From the NCBI GenBank assembly GCA_025934455.1, contig JAICYA010000162.1, positions 1 through 5,404 on the forward strand: a DNA stretch of 5,404 bases, in the 5' to 3' direction. The position numbers were made by a program, and so were the translations under genes. Positions 1-4,784 of this stretch are shown in pieces. The stretch comes from Rudaea sp. (GTDB lineage Bacteria; Pseudomonadota; Gammaproteobacteria; Xanthomonadales; Rhodanobacteraceae). Under the pieces are notes generated by a model. That model made no database searches, was not told the DNA's origin, and worked only from the letters and a program-made list of their open reading frames with translations. The number at the start of each line of letters is the position of its first letter. Within the stretch, counting starts at the first letter, position 1.

Positions 1-180
1 GCTGTCGTCATCGACGTAGGCGACCTTGGCGTTCGCCTGGGCCTCCGCCTGCCAGGCCCGATAGGCCTCCGGCTCGAGGATCCTGAGCAGCCCCTTCATC
101 TTGTAGTGGTTGACACCGCAGTGCTGGGCGCAGGCGATGTCGAACTCGCTGCGCGGACGCGTGGCGGCCAAAGCGGCGGC
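1..180 (-). pseudogene. coxB: C-terminal CuA-domain fragment of cytochrome c oxidase subunit II, 5'-truncated and running off the left edge
   Basis: Read on the minus strand from about 180 to the window edge, the frame encodes EFDIACAQHCGVNHYKMKG followed by LLRILEPEAYRAW. This is the end of the binuclear CuA site of haem-copper oxidase subunit II: Cys (codon at 132), Cys (120), His (108) and Met (99), in the family spacing CxxxCxxxHxxM. CuA receives electrons from cytochrome c and passes them to subunit I. The first CuA histidine, the cupredoxin strands and the N-terminal membrane helices are missing. The tetraheme gene ends only about 70 bases upstream, and this frame has no ATG before it meets a stop at 342-340. 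The only nearby non-ATG start is a TTG at 171. Just upstream, another frame reads NKVAEEITPPLW (about 203-168), which could be a degraded, frame-shifted piece of the same domain, but this is weak. The fragment is probably a remnant. A very short expressed ORF or an assembly error are alternatives. Confidence 0.6.
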
Positions 181-235
181 GTAATCTCCTCGGCGACCTT
201 GTTCCGGGCAGGCCGCCGCGTCGCGGCCGATTGCA

Positions 236-249
236 GAGCCGGCCGGCTC
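236..249. repeat. Perfect 14-bp GC palindrome overlapping the tetraheme gene stop codon
   Basis: GAGCCGGCCGGCTC is its own reverse complement and shares two bases with the TGA stop of the tetraheme cytochrome gene. In the minus-strand transcript it could fold as a 5-bp GAGCC/GGCTC stem with a GGCC loop. No T-run follows, so it is not a standard intrinsic terminator. It may help to end or protect the operon mRNA, or it may simply mark the junction with the coxB remnant. The palindrome is seen directly; any role is inferred. Confidence 0.4.
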
Positions 250-847
250 ACTCCTCGTCCGGATCCTGGTATTCCTTCGGCAGGTGGTGGGCGATGCCCT
301 TGTGGCAGTCGATGCAGGTCTGGCCGTCGGCCTTGGCCTTCATGTGCTTGGTGTAGACGCTCTGCCGCTGCTTGTCGGCGCTCATCGCATCGAAGCTATG
401 GCAGTTGCGGCACTCGCGCGAATCGACCGACTTCATGCGGTTCCATTCGTGCGTGGCCAGTTCCATGCGGTGCGCCTCGAACTTTTCCTTGGTGTCCACG
501 AAGCCGGTGATCTTGCCCCATAACTCTTCCGTCGCCCGGATCTTGCGGATGAGCTTGGCCGTCCAGTCGTGCGGTACGTGGCAATCGGAACAGATCGCGC
601 GCACGCCGGTGCGGTTCGAGTAGTGGATGGTCTGCTTGTATTCCTGGTAGACGTTGTCGCGCATCTCGTGGCAGCTGATGCAGAACCCGAGGGTGTTGGT
701 CGCTTCCATGCCGGTATTGAAGCCGCCCCAGAAGATGATGCCGCCGAAAAAGCCGATCAACAGCAAGGTGAGAACCGACCATTTGACCGACGGCCGACGC
801 AGCGTCCGCCATGTCCTGCGAATGAAGCCGGGATTACTGGCGCTCAT
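248..847 (-). CDS. NapC/NirT/CymA-type inner-membrane tetraheme cytochrome c
   Basis: This 199-residue protein has a short basic N-terminus, one membrane anchor (about residues 22-43) and a periplasmic domain with four CxxCH haem sites at 56-60, 86-90, 146-150 and 178-182. The stretch FNTGMEATNTLGFCISCHEM is the hallmark of the NapC/NirT family. Further histidines (75, 93, 126, 133, 168, 187, 188) are available as distal ligands. Known members exchange electrons between the quinone pool and periplasmic partners: NapC with nitrate reductase, CymA with MtrA and others. No nap genes are visible. As the last gene of a porin-cytochrome operon, its likely partner is the monoheme or decaheme cytochrome encoded upstream, as for CymA/ImoA in Mto systems. 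The direction of electron flow cannot be read from sequence. The start is supported by AAAGGA (855-860), and the gene lies 18 bases after the barrel gene. The acidic tail (QDPDEE) is unremarkable. Confidence 0.93.
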   Translation of the reverse strand: MSASNPGFIRRTWRTLRRPSVKWSVLTLLLIGFFGGIIFWGGFNTGMEATNTLGFCISCHEMRDNVYQEYKQTIHYSNRTGVRAICSDCHVPHDWTAKLIRKIRATEELWGKITGFVDTKEKFEAHRMELATHEWNRMKSVDSRECRNCHSFDAMSADKQRQSVYTKHMKAKADGQTCIDCHKGIAHHLPKEYQDPDEE

Positions 848-854
848 GATGCAA

Positions 855-860
855 TCCTTT
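855..860 (-). promoter_or_regulatory. Ribosome binding site of the tetraheme cytochrome gene
   Basis: AAAGGA stands seven bases before the ATG at 847, inside the 18-base gap after the barrel gene stop. It fixes the start codon and suggests translation from the same mRNA as the upstream genes. Confidence 0.55.
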
Positions 861-865
861 GACGA

Positions 866-3253
866 TCATTTGAACGAATAGCGGTAGGCGACGAACACCG
901 TGTTGACCGAGTAATTCGGCGCCTGCATGTTGGTCGGCAGCAGGCTCGTCGGCGTGAAACCGTACAGGTAGGCGTTGTAGAAATAATCGTTCGACCTCAG
1001 CCGCTGGTACAGGTAACCCACCAGCAACTGCGAAGCGGCATCGAACTGGTATTTGCCCGTCACGCTGAACTGCGTCAGCTCGCTCGAGATGTTCGGCGAG
1101 GTGCCAAGGTTGCCCACGGCGGGGTTGATGTTCTGCACCAGCGTCGTGTAGTACTTCGATTTGCTCAGCCCGTAGCTGAAATCCTCGCTCAGTTCGAACT
1201 TGCCCTTCCACAAGCCTTTCTGGCGGCCATTGAATCCGATCGCATTGTCGCGGTCGGTCAGCGTGTTCGCCCACAACGTGGTCAGCGGTGCCACCGCGTT
1301 GCGGCCGGTCGCCGTGAGCAGGTCGCGCGAACGCTTCTGCCAGCTCGCGTAGCCACCGAAGGACACGTTCTGCGACAGGCTGTAATCGATGTCCAGGTTC
1401 GCGCTGCCCGAATCGCCATTCTGCACGCCAAGCGTGGAATCGTAATAGTTGTCCTTCGTGCGACGGCCATTCAGATCGATGCTGAGCTTGTCGGTTGCCT
1501 GCCAAGTGAGTCCTGCCTTGAACAAGTTCTCGCGCCGCGACGCATCGAAGAACGCGAGGTAACCATAGTTCTCGAAACCCTGGTTGTTCCCCTGCATCGG
1601 ATTGTAGAACGACGGATTCACGTCCGCGCTGCGGTCGGCATGGGTATAGCCGGCATTGAACGCCAGCTTCTCGCTAAGCTTGAATTTGTAGGTACCGACG
1701 AACTTGTTCTCGGTGTCTTTCGGCACCTGCACGCAACTGGCAAACACGTAGTAGCCGGCGTTCGTGCCCGACAACTCGCCTTGCGCGTTGTTGGCCAGTG
1801 CATTGCCGCACCAGCGATCGATGTGCTCGTACTCGTAGCCCAGGTGCAGGCGCTGGCGCGCATCGATGCGCCAGTCGGCGGCGGCATCGAATTGCCGGCG
1901 CTTGTTGCTCATCGGGATGTTGACGGTCTCGATCGTTTCGCCGCCGAGGTCGAGCCAGGTATAGGTGTTCGAGGCCGAGGTGTTGTCGCGCTCGTTGTAC
2001 TTGAATCCCGCGCTCAGGTTGAGCGCGCTGCCCCACTGGTGCGTGAGCCGGGCGTCGGCGTGCTTGATGAGCACGCGTCCGTCGAACGAGCCGACCGGCA
2101 GGCCGGGCACGGTGTTCGGCGTCGTCGTGTAAGTGCCGTCGAAACTCGCGTTCTGCGTGTTGCGCGCGTAGGAAAATCCGCCGGTCAGCTTCGTCGCCGG
2201 GCCGAAGATGTAGCCGCCGGTGAAGTTGACCTGGTGGAACTGGTTGCTTGGCGGCGTGCTCATCGTGTCCAACGGGAAAGCCGCGCCGGGCGACGTCCCC
2301 GGCGCGGGCTTGGGCGCGTTCCCTGTGCCTCCCGAAACGTACGGGTTCGAGAACGAGACTCCGGTGTAATCGTCGTGGAACAGCGAGGCGTAATACGCGA
2401 GGCTCGCGTAGGCCTGCTGACCGACCCAGTTCAAGGCCAGGTTGAACGTGTCGTTGCGAAATTCGGTGGGATTCATCAGGACCAGGATGCGTTCTCCGCC
2501 GTACTTGAAGCCGCCGGCACCGCTCAGGTCGTACGCGTCGGTGCCCGCGCTGATCAGTTTCGCACCGGATTCGTCCAGGCGCTTGAAGTCGAACTTGACG
2601 CTCCACTGCTTGTTGAACGCGTAGCCGGCGCTGGCGCTGGTGTTGTCGCGCTGGTTGTAGACGTCGTCGTGATGGAAGGCGGCAAGTTGCGCCGGGGTCA
2701 GGGTTTGCGTGCCCTTGTTCGTGCTGGTCAGCACGCCGTTCGAGGTGGTCGTCGTGGTGTTGATCACGCCGAAGCTGGGCGACAGCAGGAACACGTTGTC
2801 GCCGCGCGCGCCCGTGAGCGGGGTCTGGAAATCGCCGTTCACTGTGTAGTGGCGCAACTGGTCGTAATCGATGCCGAACGTCCAGTTGCCCTGGTCGGTC
2901 ACGCTGGCGCCAATGTTGCGCGAGGTCGTGCCCAGGTTCGTGCCGGCCGCCTCCCAGCGCAGCGTACCGCTGCCCTGGCACCAGGCGTCGCCGCCGCGCA
3001 CGTCGAAGTCGGCCAGTGCGTACACGCCGGAGGAATCCAGGCCCGTGTATTCACCGAACTTGGGTGAATCGGTCGGCACGTTCAGCGCGCCGATCTCTAC
3101 GTAGTTGGTGGGACAGGTCAGCGCCCGGGTATCGCCCTCCTCGGGCGTCTCCTGCGCCATCGGCACGATAGGTGCAGCGCACAATACGAGCAGCGCGGCG
3201 CGCACGGCAAGGGAGATGGCGCTGACGGCGAAACGACGTTCACGCGTGTTCAT
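866..3253 (-). CDS. mtrB: MtrB/MtoB/PioB family outer-membrane beta-barrel of a porin-cytochrome conduit
   Basis: This 795-residue protein has a Sec signal peptide (hydrophobic core about 12-30, cleavage near 33-34). Next comes SPKFGEYTGL (63-72), a conserved N-terminal motif of the MtrB/PioB family, and then a long stretch of alternating amphipathic strands rich in Tyr, Asn, Gly and aromatic residues. It ends in VFVAYRYSFK, close to an outer-membrane beta-signal although a Lys follows the last Phe. Family members form a large barrel that sheathes a decaheme cytochrome, giving an insulated wire across the outer membrane. The decaheme partner is encoded 9 bases upstream. Cysteines in the mature protein are at 47, 92, 482 and 507. 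There is no N-terminal CxxC pair as in metal-reducing MtrB, which fits the MtoB/PioB side of the family better. RDNTSAS occurs twice (202-208, 422-428). The strong SD AGGAGGT supports this start. The specific subfamily (MtrB, MtoB, PioB or DmsF) is not proven. Confidence 0.93.
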   Translation of the reverse strand: MNTRERRFAVSAISLAVRAALLVLCAAPIVPMAQETPEEGDTRALTCPTNYVEIGALNVPTDSPKFGEYTGLDSSGVYALADFDVRGGDAWCQGSGTLRWEAAGTNLGTTSRNIGASVTDQGNWTFGIDYDQLRHYTVNGDFQTPLTGARGDNVFLLSPSFGVINTTTTTSNGVLTSTNKGTQTLTPAQLAAFHHDDVYNQRDNTSASAGYAFNKQWSVKFDFKRLDESGAKLISAGTDAYDLSGAGGFKYGGERILVLMNPTEFRNDTFNLALNWVGQQAYASLAYYASLFHDDYTGVSFSNPYVSGGTGNAPKPAPGTSPGAAFPLDTMSTPPSNQFHQVNFTGGYIFGPATKLTGGFSYARNTQNASFDGTYTTTPNTVPGLPVGSFDGRVLIKHADARLTHQWGSALNLSAGFKYNERDNTSASNTYTWLDLGGETIETVNIPMSNKRRQFDAAADWRIDARQRLHLGYEYEHIDRWCGNALANNAQGELSGTNAGYYVFASCVQVPKDTENKFVGTYKFKLSEKLAFNAGYTHADRSADVNPSFYNPMQGNNQGFENYGYLAFFDASRRENLFKAGLTWQATDKLSIDLNGRRTKDNYYDSTLGVQNGDSGSANLDIDYSLSQNVSFGGYASWQKRSRDLLTATGRNAVAPLTTLWANTLTDRDNAIGFNGRQKGLWKGKFELSEDFSYGLSKSKYYTTLVQNINPAVGNLGTSPNISSELTQFSVTGKYQFDAASQLLVGYLYQRLRSNDYFYNAYLYGFTPTSLLPTNMQAPNYSVNTVFVAYRYSFK

Positions 3254-3257
3254 GACG

Positions 3258-3264
3258 ACCTCCT
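3258..3264 (-). promoter_or_regulatory. Strong SD of the barrel gene, overlapping the stop codon of the decaheme gene
   Basis: AGGAGGT is a near-perfect Shine-Dalgarno sequence four bases before the ATG at 3253. Its first two bases are part of the TAG stop (3265-3263) of the decaheme cytochrome gene. Ribosomes finishing the decaheme would therefore sit on the barrel's SD. This suggests translational coupling of two proteins expected to assemble one to one. Confidence 0.75.
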
Positions 3265-4234
3265 AGTGGTGCAGGAACGCACCGGCCGGCGAATTCGACC
3301 CGTGCACCATCACATGGCAGTTCATGCAGGCGCGACCGACGGCATTGCTGTTCGGACTCCCGCCCGGCAGGGCGCCGCCGCCTTGCAAGCCCGCGACGGC
3401 AGTTCCGTACGGCGCCTGGCTGTTATGCGGGCCGTCGTGGCATTCGTCGCACAGGAACGGCGGGCGCGACTTGAGCAACGGCGTGATGTTCGATCCGTGC
3501 GGCGTGTGGCAGTTCGTGCAGTCCTCGTTGACCGGCTGGTGCTCCCACAGGAAGGGGCCGCGTTTTTCCGCATGACAGGTGTAGCAGGTTTCGTTGACCG
3601 TGTTCTTGGCGAGGAGCTTCGGACCTGCAGAACCGTGCGGATTGTGGCAATCCGAACAGGCCATCTTGCCGGCATCCAGCGGATGCGTGGAAACCTGCTT
3701 GGTCTGCGCGCGCTGATCCTTGTGGCAGGTAAAGCACACCGCTGGTTGTTCGGCCTTGACGAACACGGGGTCGGTAGCGCTATGGATCGAATGACAGCTC
3801 GCGCACGCCACGTCGTTGATCTGATGTTGGCTGCCCGGCCAATGCATGCGCAGCCCCGCCTTGTGGCAGGTCAGGCAAGCTTCGGATTGCGTGTTTGCGC
3901 TATTCGGTGCGTAACCGGCTTTCGTGTGCTTCGAGCCGAACACGACGTCCGGCGCAGGACGGCCCTTGCCGTTCGCATCGCCGGCGAGATGCTTCTCGCT
4001 CTCGCCGTGGCAGGACTGGCAACTCGGTGTGCGCGCATCCGCACTGACGCCGTGCGGCGTCTGGTAAATGGCCAGGATCGGCTTGGATTCCGTCTCGTCG
4101 TGGCACTTCGTGCACACTGCGTCGCGCTTCTGGCGCTCCTCGACGGAGATGTCTCCGGCTCGCGCCGCCGGCACAAAACTGCAGGCCAACAGCACCAGAT
4201 TGACCGCGAATATCCACCAATGAATCCGCTTCAT
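3263..4234 (-). CDS. mtrA: DmsE/MtrA/MtoA/PioA family periplasmic decaheme c-type cytochrome
   Basis: This 323-residue secreted protein has ten CxxCH haem sites, starting at residues 41, 72, 120, 144, 167, 193, 217, 239, 262 and 303. The signal peptide (about 1-26) ends in AARA|GD. Fourteen other histidines in the mature chain, such as the repeated NPHG/TPHG pattern at 200 and 246, are enough for bis-His ligation of all ten haems. The length is close to Shewanella MtrA (333 residues). Family members form a haem wire inserted into an MtrB-type barrel; the barrel gene follows directly. Haems 9 and 10 are separated by a Gly/Pro-rich linker (about 273-300). The signal peptide holds a Cys in LLACS, a poor lipobox, so lipidation is unlikely. 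MtoA/PioA (electron uptake), MtrA (metal reduction) and DmsE (extracellular DMSO reduction) all share this layout. Neither DmsAB nor MtrC is in the window. The start is set by GGGGAGGT. Confidence 0.95.
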   Translation of the reverse strand: MKRIHWWIFAVNLVLLACSFVPAARAGDISVEERQKRDAVCTKCHDETESKPILAIYQTPHGVSADARTPSCQSCHGESEKHLAGDANGKGRPAPDVVFGSKHTKAGYAPNSANTQSEACLTCHKAGLRMHWPGSQHQINDVACASCHSIHSATDPVFVKAEQPAVCFTCHKDQRAQTKQVSTHPLDAGKMACSDCHNPHGSAGPKLLAKNTVNETCYTCHAEKRGPFLWEHQPVNEDCTNCHTPHGSNITPLLKSRPPFLCDECHDGPHNSQAPYGTAVAGLQGGGALPGGSPNSNAVGRACMNCHVMVHGSNSPAGAFLHH

Positions 4235-4238
4235 ATCG

Positions 4239-4246
4239 ACCTCCCC
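4239..4246 (-). promoter_or_regulatory. Ribosome binding site of the decaheme cytochrome gene
   Basis: GGGGAGGT lies four bases before the ATG at 4234 and is a strong SD. The GAGGTCG heptamer recurs before the barrel gene, so both partners have similar initiation signals. Confidence 0.65.
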
Positions 4247-4264
4247 AGGCCGAGCGTTGCGAAA

Positions 4265-4279
4265 GAGCCGAATCGGCCC
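4265..4279 (-). other. Short intercistronic hairpin between the monoheme and decaheme cytochrome genes
   Basis: On the minus strand, GGGCCGATTCGGCTC forms a six-base-pair stem (one G-U pair) around a 3-base ATT loop, followed by only three T residues. It sits in the 51-base gap after the monoheme cytochrome stop. It is too weak to call a full terminator. It could stabilise the 3' end of the first cistron or cause partial read-through, letting the small carrier be made in excess over the large conduit. The role is inference. Confidence 0.3.
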
Positions 4280-4285
4280 GGGAAC

Positions 4286-4642
4286 CTACAAGGAAAGAAT
4301 CCAGTCGACCAAGTTCTTGACCTGCGCCATGTCCTTCGGCGGGTCGGTCTGCACGATCTTGTGCGCTTCCTCGTGTCCGTCCGGGAACTTCGCCTTCTCG
4401 CCGGTGGTGAGGTGCTGGATCAGCCGGGCCTCGGCGTCCGTCTTGTCCTTGTATTTCTCGGCCACCTTTTTCCACGCCGGACCGTCTTTTTCCTTGTCGA
4501 TGCCATGGCACTTGAAGCAGTTGTTCTGGCGTGCCAGTGCCTTGGCTGCCTCGACATCCGCCGCCGAAGCGGCCTGCGGAAAGGAAATACCCAGCAGCAC
4601 GGACCCCGCGAATGCGAACGAAAGCCAACGCATCGATTTCAT
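4286..4642 (-). CDS. Small secreted monoheme class I cytochrome c (MtoD-like periplasmic carrier)
   Basis: This 118-residue protein has a signal peptide (about 1-27, ending AASA|AD) and one haem site, CFKCH, at 42-46. It ends with VKNLVDWILSL, the C-terminal helix typical of class I cytochromes c. The mature protein of about 90 residues would be a soluble periplasmic carrier. As first gene of the operon, it probably shuttles electrons between the outer-membrane conduit and inner-membrane partners (the tetraheme cytochrome or an oxidase), as proposed for MtoD. The usual distal-ligand motif MPP is absent. The equivalent region reads KFPDGHEEAHKIV (85-97), so His90 or His94 (or Met105) may be the sixth ligand. 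The frame is open to an ATG at 4732, but the ATG at 4642 is preferred: it gives a clean signal peptide, has SD GAGGGAAG (4647-4654) and leaves the FNR-type site outside the gene. Confidence 0.9.
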   Translation of the reverse strand: MKSMRWLSFAFAGSVLLGISFPQAASAADVEAAKALARQNNCFKCHGIDKEKDGPAWKKVAEKYKDKTDAEARLIQHLTTGEKAKFPDGHEEAHKIVQTDPPKDMAQVKNLVDWILSL

Positions 4643-4646
4643 TTTT

Positions 4647-4654
4647 CTTCCCTC
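4647..4654 (-). promoter_or_regulatory. Ribosome binding site deciding the start of the monoheme cytochrome gene
   Basis: GAGGGAAG stands four bases before the ATG at 4642. It supports this start over the in-frame ATG at 4732, whose extra 30 residues would be polar, would not form a signal peptide and would cover the promoter region. Confidence 0.6.
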
Positions 4655-4664
4655 GTTGTCCTTG

Positions 4665-4676
4665 TATGCGTGCATA
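4665..4676. repeat. TATGC-gt-GCATA inverted repeat near the predicted transcription start
   Basis: The arms TATGC and GCATA are perfect inverted repeats with a 2-base spacer. The site covers the expected start of the cytochrome operon transcript, about 41 bases downstream of the FNR-type centre. ATGCGT occurs again at 4697-4702, 31 bases away. It could be an operator for a second regulator, but its short length makes chance possible. Confidence 0.25.
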
Positions 4677-4682
4677 ACCGTA
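4677..4682 (-). promoter_or_regulatory. Possible -10 element of the cytochrome operon
   Basis: TACGGT on the minus strand matches the first, second and last positions of TATAAT. It lies about 28-34 bases downstream of the FNR-type centre, as expected for a class II FNR-dependent promoter, which needs no good -35. Transcription would start near 4670. The placement depends mainly on spacing. Confidence 0.3.
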
Positions 4683-4703
4683 TTCCGATGCCGCCCATGC
4701 GTA

Positions 4704-4717
4704 TTGATCAGGATCAA
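4704..4717 (-). promoter_or_regulatory. FNR/Anr/Dnr-type operator TTGAT-N4-ATCAA
   Basis: TTGATcaggATCAA is a perfect match to the FNR-family consensus TTGAT-N4-ATCAA. Its centre is 69 bases before the ATG of the monoheme cytochrome and 74 bases before that of phoH. With a start of transcription near 4670 the site would be centred around -41, the class II activating position for the cytochrome operon. This suggests induction at low oxygen by an FNR/Anr-type regulator, or by a Dnr-type NO sensor, which sees the same sequence. Which regulator binds cannot be told from the site. Confidence 0.72.
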
Positions 4718-4730
4718 ATTCCTCAAATTC
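4714..4730. repeat. Tandem TCAAATTC repeat flanking the FNR-type site
   Basis: TCAAATTC occurs twice (4714-4721 and 4723-4730) with a 9-base period, and the first copy overlaps the right arm of the FNR-type palindrome. On the minus strand this reads as two AT-rich GAATTTGA blocks upstream of the site. They could serve as a half-site or an upstream element for RNA polymerase. Confidence 0.3.
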
Positions 4731-4784
4731 ACCCTGTGCTATCGCGCTGGCCCCGGCGCCCGCCACGCGTTACCCTCGCGCACC

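Noticed and set aside
106..510. Plus-strand 134-codon open frame opposite the coxB remnant and the end of the tetraheme gene
   Set aside because: Cys/Arg/Ser-rich antisense translation with no motif. The opposite strand carries the CuA motif and two real haem sites.
248..847. Calling the tetraheme gene napC of a nitrate reductase operon
   Set aside because: The family fits, but no nap genes are nearby and the neighbours are porin-cytochrome components, so a CymA/ImoA-like role is better supported.
1674..2981. Minus-strand open frame (435 codons) in another frame of the barrel gene
   Set aside because: Arg/His/Gln-rich with no signal or motif, and fully inside the well-supported barrel gene, so it is a frame shadow.
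1640..3067. Long plus-strand open frame (475 codons) opposite the barrel gene
   Set aside because: Its translation is Arg/Val/Ala-rich low-complexity sequence with no recognisable domain. It is a shadow caused by high-GC third positions of the real barrel gene.
4183..4234. Decaheme cytochrome as a lipoprotein because of LLACS in its signal peptide
   Set aside because: The residue at -2 is a poor lipobox match, and a normal signal peptidase I site (AARA|GD) follows.
4643..4732. N-terminal extension of the monoheme cytochrome to the ATG at 4732
   Set aside because: The extra 30 residues are polar and would bury the signal peptide and cover the FNR-type site. A good SD supports the ATG at 4642.
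3900..4766. Minus-strand 288-codon open frame spanning parts of both small cytochrome genes and the promoter region
   Set aside because: It lies in a different frame from both cytochromes, has no CxxCH and would cross the FNR-type site. The cytochrome frames explain the sequence.
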